Assembly: GCA_964579735.1 (NCBI GenBank)
Contig: CAZOHH010000001.1
Coordinates: 56,553 to 120,552 of the forward strand
From: CAILLO01 sp964579735
GTDB taxonomy: Bacteria; Bacillota; Clostridia; Saccharofermentanales; UBA5734
Direction: 5' to 3'
Length of the DNA: 64,000 nucleotides
The position numbers were made by a program, and so were the translations under genes. The notes beneath the pieces were generated by a model. It had not been told where the DNA came from and did no database searches. It saw nothing but the letters and a program-made list of their open reading frames with translations. This document shows, piece by piece, positions 19,201 through 27,105 of the stretch; positions within the stretch are counted from its first letter, which is position 1, and the number at the start of each line of letters is the position of its first letter.

Positions 19201-19877
19201 AGCATCTCCACGGAGCGCTGGCCCGAGATCTCGAACTCCTTGATCTGGTCGACGGCATCGTCCTCGAAGCGCACGCGCACGGCCCGGCCCTCGGGTCCGT
19301 CGCAGCCCGGCCTCCCGACCGGAGCCACGTCGAGCACGTCGCCGCGCAATGCGAATTGTCCCGGGCCCTCGACCAGACGCACGCGCTCGTACCCGAGTTC
19401 CGTGAGCCGCAAGGCGACGTCGCCCGGCTCCGAGACATCCCCGGGCTTGAGCGTAAGACGGGCGGCGGCGAAATCCCGCACGGGCGGCAGCTTCTGCAAG
19501 GCCGCGGCGGCCGTGACGACGATGGCACCATAGTCGGGTGATTCGGCGAGCAGGCGGTCGAGGATGCCGATGCGGGTGCGCTCGGTCTCGTGGCTCGAGG
19601 CCTCGGCCTCGGCGAGCCCGAGTTCGCGCGGGCGAAAGACGAGGACGTCGCGGTCGGTGAAGGCGCGCAGGTCTTCGGCGACCGCTCGGGCGCGCAGTTC
19701 GTCGGACACGACGAGCACGGGACGAAGACCGGTTCCAGCCGCCAGCGCGGCGCAGAGGAACGCCTTCTGCGGATCCGCGGAGCCCGTCACGTTGACCGGT
19801 CCACGGCGCGCGGCCAGCGCCTGCACGAGGCGTCCATAGCCCGGATCCCTCTCCAGCGCGTGGAACATGTCCTTCAT
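16299..19877 (-). CDS. mfd: Transcription-repair coupling factor
   Basis: Large DNA translocase (1192 residues) that removes stalled RNA polymerase from damaged DNA and recruits UvrA. Order: UvrB-homology region in residues 1 to about 340, RNA-polymerase-interacting domain with GDLVVHEAHGIGRYEGL (about 520), Walker A GDVGFGKTEVAF, the VVDEEQRFGVDHKEAL helicase motif II, then RecG-like motifs (ESGIDMPNVNTIVVEDADR, LYQLRGRVGR) and a TRCF C-terminal domain. Length is normal for the family. It begins 27 residues or so after the last possible upstream frame start with a typical Met-Lys N terminus. Downstream genes 2-hydroxyacid dehydrogenase and folT appear to follow in one unit. Confidence 0.97.
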   Translation of the reverse strand: MKDMFHALERDPGYGRLVQALAARRGPVNVTGSADPQKAFLCAALAAGTGLRPVLVVSDELRARAVAEDLRAFTDRDVLVFRPRELGLAEAEASSHETERTRIGILDRLLAESPDYGAIVVTAAAALQKLPPVRDFAAARLTLKPGDVSEPGDVALRLTELGYERVRLVEGPGQFALRGDVLDVAPVGRPGCDGPEGRAVRVRFEDDAVDQIKEFEISGQRSVEMLRSLSIPPAHEVLSPEKALGLESAREAMRATEPGVDATTPMRSLSDRVLEEGRRSSIAAAAAGADPAVVDAMRRLARRDADRIGGGALFSGLDRWIPLLWEEPASVLDYAVAGGATIFVDEPMRVRQRMDAAQADFAERVKALLEKGHVLPLSGTVSFRGADLMIRIDRIGVTGRMVSMCSIGSSGNGLPGGTEVAIPGRASDHYRGQVDKLSALAKDRSSRDLDTWIFAGSPTRAQRLTEEMAAAGAGADKVTVLPRTLTLGFEAPGAGLLAIGGHDVFGADRPRRRRRHAGMKIDLFSDLSPGDLVVHEAHGIGRYEGLTSLEASGAKRDYLKIAYGGEDTLFIPMDSLDQIQKYVGAEGRVPKLSKLGGKEWEKLKDRARESVKKLAADLVKLYAERAAVKGHVFSADTVWQREFEENFPFEETEDQLRSIEEIKRDMESEKVMDRILCGDVGFGKTEVAFRAIFKCLADGKQAAMLSPTTVLAQQHYENLIRRMEGFPVKVGLMSRFATDSQQKEALRGIRSGSVDVLVGTHRLLSKDVVFKGLGLLVVDEEQRFGVDHKEALKVIHPDVDVLTLTATPIPRTLHMSLSGIRDISVLEEPPHDRMPVQTYVMEYDQEIVTEAMLREITRRGQVFYLFNDTRRISEKAAEIGRMLPGARIVYAHGKMGERELEDVISAFTRDEYDVLVCTTIIESGIDMPNVNTIVVEDADRLGLAQLYQLRGRVGRSDRQAYAYVTYRRDKVLTETSEKRLAAIRDFTELGAGFKIALRDLEVRGAGNLLGAEQHGHLDAVGYDLYCRMLEEAILEEKGQTRAATVQAAVDLALDAYLPAAYVPDEGQRMDMYRRIATIDTSADRVDVLDELEDRYGDLPAQTGTLADIAYIRAAAGRLGFSRVSQNAGGVVLAFADGRKPDMGVLARAMNLPAYKGRLLFNAGTKPYLLFRGAATDKAKATESVRGLLEALE

Positions 19878-19993
19878 GGGTCTCCCCTTTCGTCGTCCGT
19901 CGGGTATGTCGGGTCCACCGGTACAGCCGGGAACGCACGAACGCGGCCGGAAGCGTTTTGCCCCCGGTCGACCTCGCGGACCCGATTCGATTC

Positions 19994-19999
19994 ATCTTA
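19994..19999 (-). promoter_or_regulatory. Probable mfd promoter (extended -10)
   Basis: In the 185-bp spacer between the esterase gene and mfd the minus strand reads TGGTAAGAT, an extended -10 with TAAGAT at 19994-19999, about 117 bp before the mfd start. No convincing -35. Nothing else is seen in the spacer. Confidence 0.35.
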
Positions 20000-20062
20000 C
20001 CATAACCGCCTTGCGCACCGCGAGGACGGTCGGTTCCGGCTGGCTTTCACACCGCGACGGCG

Positions 20063-20953
20063 CTATTCCCGAATCATCTCCACGATCCGATCGATGGAAG
20101 ACTTCGCCTCCATCACGGGGAGAAGCACCCAGTCGTGGATCATGCCCTTGCCCTCGTACCAGTCGAAGTCGATCCCCTTCTCGTCCAGCAGCGATTTGAG
20201 ACGCCTCGCGTCGGCCAACAGGACGTCCCTCGTGCCGATGAAGACCGAAAGGCGGCCGAGCCCCTCCAGCGGACCATGGATCGGGCTGAGGCGAGGGTCG
20301 TCGAGCGGGGCGACTCCCGCGTAGGCCTTGGCGGCGAGCCGGAGACCGGACAAGCGGAGAACGGGATCCAACGGCTCCAAGGCCGCGATTCCGGGATTCG
20401 ACATCGTCAGGTCCAGCCAGGGCGAGAGAAGCACGATCCGCCTCGGCTGCGCGATCTTCCGCTGCAGGGCCTGCTGCGCGAGAGCCAGGGCCAGGCCCCC
20501 TCCGGCGGAGTCGCCTAGAAGCACCAGGTCCGCGCCACCGGTCTCCGAGACGAGTTCGCGATAGAGCCTGGAGACCCAGGCGAAGCTGTCCGGAAGGGTG
20601 CTTTCAGGGGCGAGCGGGTAATCCGGAGCGACCACCGTGCAACCGGTGACCCTCGCCAGCCGGCAGGCGAAATCCCAATGGAACCGATTGAATCCGAAGA
20701 CATATCCTCCGCCGTGCAGGAACAGGACGTGCGTCTTCGTGCCGCCGGACACCGGTCGAAGTTTGGTGACACGCCTTCCCTGCATTTCTTCGACCGTGAC
20801 GACGAGTCCGGCCGCCGCATGTTTCGCAGGACCTGCGACGTCGCCGCTGCGGAAGTCCCCCGACTCGAAGGCTCTGTCGAAGGCTCCCGTGATGCCTGCG
20901 AGCTTGAGGATGGCGATCAGCGCGCGACTCGGAAGGCTTGGAATGCTGGGCAT
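20063..20953 (-). CDS. Alpha/beta hydrolase, hormone-sensitive-lipase (HSL) type esterase
   Basis: Predicted carboxylesterase of 296 residues. The oxyanion-hole motif HGGGYVFG and the nucleophile elbow GDSAGGG (Ser) define the HSL/family IV group; the Asp and His of the triad fit IGTRDVLL and GMIHDW near the C terminus. Start ATG at 20953 gives MPSIPSLPSRALIAIL; a weak GGGGGTAG precedes it. Only 29 bp separate this start from an N gap, so an upstream coupled gene may be hidden in the gap. Confidence 0.85.
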   Translation of the reverse strand: MPSIPSLPSRALIAILKLAGITGAFDRAFESGDFRSGDVAGPAKHAAAGLVVTVEEMQGRRVTKLRPVSGGTKTHVLFLHGGGYVFGFNRFHWDFACRLARVTGCTVVAPDYPLAPESTLPDSFAWVSRLYRELVSETGGADLVLLGDSAGGGLALALAQQALQRKIAQPRRIVLLSPWLDLTMSNPGIAALEPLDPVLRLSGLRLAAKAYAGVAPLDDPRLSPIHGPLEGLGRLSVFIGTRDVLLADARRLKSLLDEKGIDFDWYEGKGMIHDWVLLPVMEAKSSIDRIVEMIRE

Positions 20954-20982
20954 GGCGTCTACCCCCGTTGGATCCTTGGAAG

Positions 20983-21082
20983 NNNNNNNNNNNNNNNNNN
21001 NNNNNNNNNNNNNNNNNNNNNNNNNNNNNNNNNNNNNNNNNNNNNNNNNNNNNNNNNNNNNNNNNNNNNNNNNNNNNNNNNN
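20983..21082. other. Assembly gap (100 N)
   Basis: Exactly 100 N, the usual placeholder for a join of unknown length. It interrupts what appears to be an arylamine N-acetyltransferase gene whose 5' end lies at 21083-21195, so real sequence is probably missing here (that gene needs several hundred more bases). Confidence 0.99.
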
Positions 21083-21195
21083 CGGTGTAGGCGGCTTCAT
21101 CGGAGAAGGAGATGCCGCAGCGTCTCCGCTCCCACATCCACCGGTCCATCGTAGCCGATCCGATCCAGATAGGCCTGCACATCCATATCGGACAT
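21083..21195 (-). pseudogene. 5' fragment of an arylamine N-acetyltransferase gene, with a frameshift before the gap
   Basis: Starting at ATG 21195 the frame reads MSDMDVQAYLDRIGYDGP, then VDVGAETLRHLLLR and a TGA at 21097-21099. The YLDRIGYDGP followed by TLR-x-L is the N-terminal signature of NAT enzymes, which acetylate arylamines with acetyl-CoA and normally span about 250-280 residues. The stop falls only 14 bp from the N gap and the +1 frame stays open, so this may be a sequencing error at a contig end or a real decayed gene. It follows the hydA terminator in the same orientation. Confidence 0.6.
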
Positions 21196-21296
21196 GGTAT
21201 CGAGTCTTGCGGACCTCGTCAATCCTGGTCTGGCTCTTCGCGGCCGCGGATCCGCGGAGAACCGTCGCAATCGGGCAGGCGACGCCCTACAGTAGG

Positions 21297-21341
21297 AAAA
21301 GGACTGCCGAAGACCCCTTCACGGGGAATCTCCGGCAGTCC
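21297..21341 (-). terminator. Rho-independent terminator of the hyd operon
   Basis: On the minus strand a stem GGACTGCCG/CGGCAGTCC (21301-21341) with an inner CCCC/GGGG helix is followed by TTTTCC (21295-21300). It lies about 130 bp after the hydA stop and before the NAT fragment. Confidence 0.8.
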
Positions 21342-21367
21342 GATTCGTTGGATCGGGTGGCGCTGAT

Positions 21368-21475
21368 CAGCGTCGGCGTTGATCCTATGTCTTCCGTTAC
21401 TCCGGCGCCCGCGGCGGATCGATGCCTTCGTTCCCCGCCGCTACCCGCCGCTCAGCGTCGGCGCTGATCCTATGT
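21368..21475. repeat. Duplicated 23-bp sequence from the 3' end of hydA
   Basis: Copies at 21368-21390 and 21453-21475 start CAGCGTCGGCG and end TGATCCTATGT, differing at one position (T/C). The second copy includes the hydA stop codon and last codons; the first lies 85 bp further downstream. Both carry an internal CAGCG...CGCTG inverted repeat. The origin of the duplication is unknown. Confidence 0.75.
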
Positions 21476-23293
21476 GCGCCGCCGCTTGGTATAGGTCGTG
21501 TGCAGCAGTTCGTGCGAGCGGTGACCGTTGGGGGAGCCGAGGAAGTCTGCGTAGAGCTTGAGGATGTCGGGGTTCTCGTGCGATTTGCGCATGGGCTTCC
21601 CCTCGTCCTCGCGGTAGATCGCCTCGAGGCGCTTCTGCCGGACTTCCTTCGTCGTCAGCCTCGGCTGTCCACCGCCGCTGATGCAGCCGCCGGGGCAACC
21701 CATGACCTCGATGAACAGGTACGGGCTCTTCCCTGCGGCGATCTCGTCCATGAGGACCTTCGCGCCGGCGAGGCCGTGCGTCACGGCGATGCCGACCTCG
21801 ACGCCCTCGAGGAAGTCCCATTCCTTCTTGACTTCGGAGAGGACGAAGGACGCTGTCTTCACGCGCTCGAAGCCCTGGATCGGCGCCACGTGCAGGCGGT
21901 CGAAGGGCAGCGGCCTTCCGGTCACCACCTCGTAGACCGTGCGCAGGGCCGCTTCCATGACGCCGCCGGTGACGCCGAACACGTCGGCCGCGCCGGTCGA
22001 TAGACCCATGGGGGAGTCGAAGCGGCCTTCCGGCAGCGTCGAGAATCCGAGACCCGCCTCGCGGACCATCCGGCCGAGTTCGCGCGTCGTGAGCACGGCG
22101 TCGACGTTGCGGACGCCGCCGTTCTCCATCTCGGGCCGGGTGACCTCGAACTTCTTGGCCGTGCAGGGCATGATCGAGACCATGTAGATCTTCTTCGGGT
22201 CGATGCCGGCCTTCTCCGCGAACCAGCTCTTCGTCAGCGCGCCCAGCATCATGTGCGGGGACTTGCAGGACGAGAGGTGGTCCAGGAGCGGCGAGTGGAA
22301 GTGCTCGGCGTACTTGATCCAACCCGGGCTGCAGCTCGTGATCATGGGCAGGACGGGCGCAGGCAGGTGCTCGGGCAGCCCCAGCTTCGCGAGGCGCTCA
22401 TCGGACACGAGTCCCTTGGAGCGGAACAGCGAGGTGATGCGCCCAAGGAGCTCGTAGCCCTCCTCGAGGATGGTCAGGTCTGCGGTGAAGTTGGTGTCGA
22501 AGACGTAGTCGAACCCGAGTCGGCGCAGCGCCTCGGCCATGCGACCGGTGACGAGGGTGCCGGCAGGCAGGCCGAACTCCTCGCCGAGGGCGGCGCGCAC
22601 GGCGGGCGCGGTCTGCACGACGACGATCTTGTCGGGATCCGCCAGCGCCTTCCAGACGGCCGCGGTGGAGTCCGCCTCGTGGAGGGCGTCGACCGGGCAC
22701 ACCGTGGTGCACTGGCCGCAGAATGCGCAGACGGCAGAGCCGAGCAGCATGTCGCCGCCGGGCCCGATTTCCGTGGTGAAGCCGCGGTGCTGGGCGTTCA
22801 GCGCGCCCACGCCCTGGACTTCGTTGCACACCGTCACGCAGCGGCGGCAGAGGATGCATTTGCTGGTGTCGCGCACGACCGAGGGGCTCGTGTCGTCGAC
22901 CAGCGCACGGGAGCGGCGGCCTTCGAAGCGCGCCGAGCGCACCTGCACGATTTCGCCGGCCTTCTGGAACTCGCAGCTCTGGTTGCGCTCGCAGTGCAGG
23001 CAGTCGGCGGGGTGGTCGGACAGCATCAGTTCGTAGAGGACCTTGCGTGCCTTGCGGACCCGCGAGGTGCTGGTCCGGACGACCATCCCCTCCGTGACCG
23101 GGGCGATGCAGGAGGCCACGAGGGTCTTCGACCCCGCGACCTCGACGACGCACAGGCGGCACGCGCCGGTCTTGTGCACGTCCTTCAGGTGGCAGAGGGT
23201 CGGGATTTCGATATGGTTGCGGGTGGCCACTTCGAGGATGGTCTCCCCTTCTTCGGCCACGAGGGGCCGTTCGTCGACCGTCAGATGGATCAT
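21470..23293 (-). CDS. hydA: [FeFe]-hydrogenase catalytic subunit (HydA/HndD type)
   Basis: Catalytic subunit of a multimeric, probably electron-bifurcating hydrogenase; interconverts protons and H2 in the cytoplasm. Residues 1-75: [2Fe-2S] domain (Cys34, 45, 48, 62). Residues 78-117: His-Cys cluster site HPADCLHCERNQSC (His94, Cys98, 101, 107). Residues 140-205: two [4Fe-4S] sites (CILCRRC, CAFCGQC). H-cluster motifs: TSCSPGW (319-325), MPCTAKKFE (375-383), GCPGGCISGGGQ with Cys533 and Cys537. All ligands are intact over 607 residues, so the enzyme should be active. Last gene of the operon, 12 bp after hydB. Maturases HydEFG are not in this window. Confidence 0.96.
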   Translation of the reverse strand: MIHLTVDERPLVAEEGETILEVATRNHIEIPTLCHLKDVHKTGACRLCVVEVAGSKTLVASCIAPVTEGMVVRTSTSRVRKARKVLYELMLSDHPADCLHCERNQSCEFQKAGEIVQVRSARFEGRRSRALVDDTSPSVVRDTSKCILCRRCVTVCNEVQGVGALNAQHRGFTTEIGPGGDMLLGSAVCAFCGQCTTVCPVDALHEADSTAAVWKALADPDKIVVVQTAPAVRAALGEEFGLPAGTLVTGRMAEALRRLGFDYVFDTNFTADLTILEEGYELLGRITSLFRSKGLVSDERLAKLGLPEHLPAPVLPMITSCSPGWIKYAEHFHSPLLDHLSSCKSPHMMLGALTKSWFAEKAGIDPKKIYMVSIMPCTAKKFEVTRPEMENGGVRNVDAVLTTRELGRMVREAGLGFSTLPEGRFDSPMGLSTGAADVFGVTGGVMEAALRTVYEVVTGRPLPFDRLHVAPIQGFERVKTASFVLSEVKKEWDFLEGVEVGIAVTHGLAGAKVLMDEIAAGKSPYLFIEVMGCPGGCISGGGQPRLTTKEVRQKRLEAIYREDEGKPMRKSHENPDILKLYADFLGSPNGHRSHELLHTTYTKRRRT

Positions 23294-23305
23294 CGTCGCC
23301 TCCTC

Positions 23306-26300
23306 CTAGCGCCTGTCGCAGCGCAGGCAACGCATGGCCTCGGCCATCGCGTTCAGCTTGTGGTATCCCTTGTAGACCTCGTCGAAGTTCCGGATCCGCT
23401 GTTCCGCCGCGAGGCACTTCATCGGGAAGCGCTCGTGCTCCGACAGCTCGCTGTCGTCGAACGTCTGCGGGATGTCGATGGGCTCGCCCTTGTTCAGGAC
23501 GCCGTCCCCTCCGAGGAAGCGGTCGATGGCGGCCGCAGCCTTCTTGCCATCCGCGATGGCGGTGATCACGACGTCGGCGCCGCGAACGACGTCGCCGCCC
23601 GCGAAGACGCCCGGCATCGTGGTGCGCATGGTGTCGGAGTCCACGACGAACGTGCCCCAGTCCGTCAGCTCCACTTCGGCACGCGTGACGAACGGCAGGT
23701 CGGAGTACTGGCTCACGGCCGGGATCACGAGGTCGGCGTGGAAGAGCTCGGGCTCCTCGTTCGTCGCCACCGGGCGGCGACGGCCTTCCTTGTCGAAGCC
23801 GGACAACTTCATGCGCCGGCAGAGGACCCCGTCCACCTGGGTCGTCCCGGTCATGCGGATGGGCTCGACCAGCTCGTGGATGTGGATGCCCTCTTCGATG
23901 GCTTCGTCGATCTCGCGCTGGTCGGCGGGCATGTCGGAGATGGAACGGCGGTAGAGGACGTGCACTTCCGATGCGCCGAGGCGCAGGGAAACGCGCGCCG
24001 CATCCATGGCCGTGCTGCCGCCGCCGATGACGGCGACGACGCCATTCACCACGACGGGCTTGCCGAGGTTGACATCGCGCAGGAAGTCGATGCCGTGGTA
24101 TACGCCGGGCAGTCCTTCCCCTTCGATGCCGATCTTCTTGGACAGCTGCGTGCCGGTCGCGATGTAGACCGCGTCGCTCTTCCCCTGCATCTCCGCGAAG
24201 GTCAGGTCCTTGCCGATCTCGACGCCGGTCTGGATGCGGATGCCGACATTGCGGATGGTATCGATCTCGCGTGCCAGGACCTCCTTGGGCAGCCGGTATT
24301 CCGGGATACCCAGGGCGAGCATGCCGCCGGGAACGGGCTGGGTCTCGTAGACGTCGACGTCGTAGCCGAGTCTGCCGAGGTAGTAGGCGCAGGTCAGTCC
24401 GGACGGTCCGGCACCGACGATGGAGACGGTCTTGCCCTTGCGGGCGTGCACGCGGTCCACGAACGGGCGCTCGTGCTTCATGGCCTCGTCGCTGGCATAG
24501 CGCTTCAGGTCCGAAATGGCGAGGGACTCGTCCACCTGGGAGCGGCGGCAAGCGCTTTCGCACGGATGCGTGCAGACGCGGCCGCAGATCGCGGGGAACG
24601 GGTTCTCCTGGCGGACAAGGTTGTAGGCGTCGATGGGTCGGTTCGCAGCGATCAGGGCGATGTAGCCGGGGACGTTCACGCCGGCCGGGCAGGCGTTCTC
24701 GCAGGGGGAGATGAAGAGGTCCGCGCACACGCCCGCGCGGCAGTGCTTGTGGCGGATGTGCTCGTCGTACTCCTCGCGGAAATGGCGGATGGTGCTGAGC
24801 ACGGGGTTCGGGGCGGTCTGGCCGAGGCCGCACATCGCGGTGTCCTTGATCGTCTCGCCGAGTTCGAGGAGCAGCTCGATGTCGCCTTCCTTGCCCTCTC
24901 CGTGGACGATGCGCTCGAGGATCTCGAGCATGCGGCGGGTTCCGAGGCGGCAGGCGACGCAACGTCCGCAGGACTCGTCCTGGACGAATTCCATGAAGAA
25001 GCGCGCGACGTCCACCATGCAGGTATCTTCATCCATGCAGATCAGGCCGCCGGAGCCCATGATCGCGCCCAGCTCCACGAGGGACTGGTAGTCGACCACG
25101 GTGTTCAGGTGCGCCTTCGTGAGGCAGCCGCCGGAAGGTCCGCCGGTCTGCGCCGCTTTGAAGCGCCGGCCGCGCGGGATGCCGCCGCCGATGTCGAAGA
25201 GGATCTCGCCCAGCGTCGTGCCCATGGGGACCTCGACGATGCCGGTGTCCGAGATGTCGCCGGCCAGCGCGAAGACCTTGGTCCCCTTGCTGTTGTCGGT
25301 TCCGATGGACGCGAAGGCCGCGGCGCCGTCCCGCAGGATGGCGGGGATGTTGCCGAAGGTCTCGACGTTGTTGATCACGGTCGGCTTGCCGAACAGACCC
25401 TGTTCCGAAGGATAGGGCGGCTTCTGCCGGGGCTCGCCGCGGCGGCCCTCGACGGAGGCCATGAGGGCGGTCTCCTCGCCGCAGACGAACGCGCCTGCGC
25501 CGATGCGGATCTTGATGTCGAAGTCGAACGTGGATCCGAACAGCCCCTTGCCGAGGATCCCCAGTTCGCGGGACTTCGCTATCGCCTTCTCCATGCGCTC
25601 GACGGCCAGCGGGTACTCCGCGCGGACGTACAGGTAGCCGAGCGTGGCGCCGATGGCGTATCCGCCTATGGCCATCCCTTCGATCACGGCATAGGGGTCG
25701 CCTTCGAGGAGGCTCCGGTCCATGAACGCGCCGGGGTCGCCCTCGTCGGCGTTGCAGACGATGTACTTCACGTCGCCCGGCGATTTGCGCGCCAGCGCCC
25801 ACTTGAGTCCCGTGGGGAACCCACCGCCTCCACGTCCGCGGAGACCCGATTTCTTGACCTCGTCGATCACCGTTTCCGGGGTCATCGTGGTCAGCGCCTT
25901 GTGCAGCGCTTCGAATCCGCGGTTCGCGATATATTCGTCCATACGGTCGTAGTCGATGCGGCCGCAGTTGCCGAGCACGATGCGTCTCTGCTTGCGGAAG
26001 AAGTCGATGTCTTCTATGCGCGGCACGCGCCGACCCGTCTTGCGGTCGAGGTAGGCCAACGCTTCGACGGGGTGACCCCCGACGAGGTGGGACCGCACGA
26101 TCGTGCGTGCGTCCTCGGGCGAAAGCTTGCAGTAGAAGAAGCCGCCGGGTTCGACGACGAGCGTGGGTCCGACATCGCAGTTGCCGATGCAACCCGTCGA
26201 CTTGATGTCGACGTCGCCTAGAAGGCCGACGTGCGCGAGTTCGCTTTCCAGCGCCTCCTTCAGCTGGGCGCATCCACAGGAGATGCAGCCCGCGCCGGCA

Positions 26301-26404
26301 CAGAGGCGGATCGTGAACTTCTTCGCAGCGCTGGAGGAGACGTATTCGGAGTGGATCCGCCGAAGGTCCTCGGCGTTCTGGATGGTTTTCGTGACAAGAG
26401 CCAT
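23306..26404 (-). CDS. hydB: HydB (NuoF-like NADH/FMN subunit) fused to a GltD/NfnB-like FAD-NAD(P)H oxidoreductase
   Basis: A 1032-residue fusion. Residues 1-125: thioredoxin-like [2Fe-2S] domain (Cys35, 40 or 43, 72, 76). Residues 150-450: NuoF FMN/NADH module with GRGGGGFPTG at 190-199, then SLBB. Residues 475-530: [4Fe-4S] site (Cys479, 482, 485, 525). The usual C-terminal 2[4Fe-4S] ferredoxin of HydB is replaced at about 555 by a GltD-type Cys-rich domain (CENACPAG, CGRVCTHPCESACRR) and a two-dinucleotide-binding flavoprotein (GAGPSG at 664, VIGGGSTAMDAA, AGGDVVRGADVVITA). Start at 26404 has AAGGGGG 6-8 bp upstream. Predicted: joins NADH, a second nicotinamide (likely NADPH) and H2/ferredoxin chemistry. 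The fusion is continuous, with no sign of a frame break. Confidence 0.88.
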   Translation of the reverse strand: MALVTKTIQNAEDLRRIHSEYVSSSAAKKFTIRLCAGAGCISCGCAQLKEALESELAHVGLLGDVDIKSTGCIGNCDVGPTLVVEPGGFFYCKLSPEDARTIVRSHLVGGHPVEALAYLDRKTGRRVPRIEDIDFFRKQRRIVLGNCGRIDYDRMDEYIANRGFEALHKALTTMTPETVIDEVKKSGLRGRGGGGFPTGLKWALARKSPGDVKYIVCNADEGDPGAFMDRSLLEGDPYAVIEGMAIGGYAIGATLGYLYVRAEYPLAVERMEKAIAKSRELGILGKGLFGSTFDFDIKIRIGAGAFVCGEETALMASVEGRRGEPRQKPPYPSEQGLFGKPTVINNVETFGNIPAILRDGAAAFASIGTDNSKGTKVFALAGDISDTGIVEVPMGTTLGEILFDIGGGIPRGRRFKAAQTGGPSGGCLTKAHLNTVVDYQSLVELGAIMGSGGLICMDEDTCMVDVARFFMEFVQDESCGRCVACRLGTRRMLEILERIVHGEGKEGDIELLLELGETIKDTAMCGLGQTAPNPVLSTIRHFREEYDEHIRHKHCRAGVCADLFISPCENACPAGVNVPGYIALIAANRPIDAYNLVRQENPFPAICGRVCTHPCESACRRSQVDESLAISDLKRYASDEAMKHERPFVDRVHARKGKTVSIVGAGPSGLTCAYYLGRLGYDVDVYETQPVPGGMLALGIPEYRLPKEVLAREIDTIRNVGIRIQTGVEIGKDLTFAEMQGKSDAVYIATGTQLSKKIGIEGEGLPGVYHGIDFLRDVNLGKPVVVNGVVAVIGGGSTAMDAARVSLRLGASEVHVLYRRSISDMPADQREIDEAIEEGIHIHELVEPIRMTGTTQVDGVLCRRMKLSGFDKEGRRRPVATNEEPELFHADLVIPAVSQYSDLPFVTRAEVELTDWGTFVVDSDTMRTTMPGVFAGGDVVRGADVVITAIADGKKAAAAIDRFLGGDGVLNKGEPIDIPQTFDDSELSEHERFPMKCLAAEQRIRNFDEVYKGYHKLNAMAEAMRCLRCDRR

Positions 26405-26421
26405 GATGCGTTCCCCCTTCT

Positions 26422-26919
26422 TCACTCGTACCGGCCGAGGATGCCCTTGAGCTTGCTCGGCGCGACGCGACGATACACCGTACCGTCGACGGCGACGGCG
26501 GGTGCGAGGCCGCAGGCGCCGATGCAGCGCTTGACCTCGAGCGAGAAGGCGTTGTCGGCCGTGGTCTGGCCGACGTCGATGGCGAGGATCTCCCGGAGAT
26601 TGTCCAGGACCTTCTTGCCGCCGCGGACGTAGCAGGCCGTGCCGAGGCAGACCTGCACCGTGTGCCGGCCCCTGGGCTTCGTCGTGAAGTAGGAGTAGAA
26701 GGAGACGACGCCGGAGACTTCCGAGAAGTGCAGTCCCATCTCGTCGGAGATGAACTGCAGGACGTCGTCGGGCAGATGCCCATAGATGGCCTGCGCCATG
26801 TGAAGCACCTGGATCAGGTTGCTCCGGTCCCTGTCGTATTCCTCGATGACGGTGAGCAGTAGTCCGCGACGTTTTTCTTCGGAATCGGTCCGCGTCGCGC
26901 AGGCAACATCGGTCTCCAT
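26422..26919 (-). CDS. hydC: HydC/NuoE-like [2Fe-2S] thioredoxin-fold subunit
   Basis: Electron-transfer subunit of the hydrogenase complex, 165 residues. Helical N-terminal region (LIQVLHMAQAIYGHLPDDVL), GVVSFYSYFTTKPRGRH as in NuoE, and the four cluster ligands in CLGTAC and CIGAC. Start at ATG 26919 (METDVACATR) is preferred over an upstream frame extension; it has AAGG close and GGGAGGT 15 bp upstream, so the exact start is not certain. First gene of the hyd operon, 17 bp before hydB. Confidence 0.9.
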   Translation of the reverse strand: METDVACATRTDSEEKRRGLLLTVIEEYDRDRSNLIQVLHMAQAIYGHLPDDVLQFISDEMGLHFSEVSGVVSFYSYFTTKPRGRHTVQVCLGTACYVRGGKKVLDNLREILAIDVGQTTADNAFSLEVKRCIGACGLAPAVAVDGTVYRRVAPSKLKGILGRYE

Positions 26920-27018
26920 GCCTTGAAAGTACCTCCCGGTGCAATCCATGACCCGTGCGGCGGAAGTCCGTCGGGGGTCGGCAGCGGCAGACAAGCGTGG
27001 ACAAAGTTTCCTGCCGAA

Positions 27019-27042
27019 ATTGTACCATAGGAAACGCGTTTC
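27019..27042 (-). promoter_or_regulatory. hyd operon promoter with an overlapping palindromic operator
   Basis: Minus-strand TGGTACAAT gives an extended -10 (TACAAT at 27019-27024), about 100 bp before hydC. Immediately upstream, in the -35/-10 spacer, lies the perfect 12-bp palindrome GAAACGCGTTTC (27031-27042). Its central CG resembles LacI/GalR-family or cre-like operators; it does not match a Rex site (TTGTGA-N4-TCACAA). Binding here would block RNA polymerase, so repression of the hydrogenase is inferred. Confidence 0.55.
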
Positions 27043-27105
27043 TTGCAGGTCAATTCCGATTCCGTTGATGGTTTTTCATGACGGAATCGTCCGCGAGAAT
27101 GCGAA

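Noticed and set aside
14934..19541. A very long open frame antisense to mfd (and similar ones antisense to the hyd operon at 22253-26221 and to opp genes).
   Set aside because: High GC makes stop codons rare in the complementary frames; the sequence is rich in Arg/Gly/His/Val without domain structure, while the opposite strand encodes well-known proteins with all motifs.
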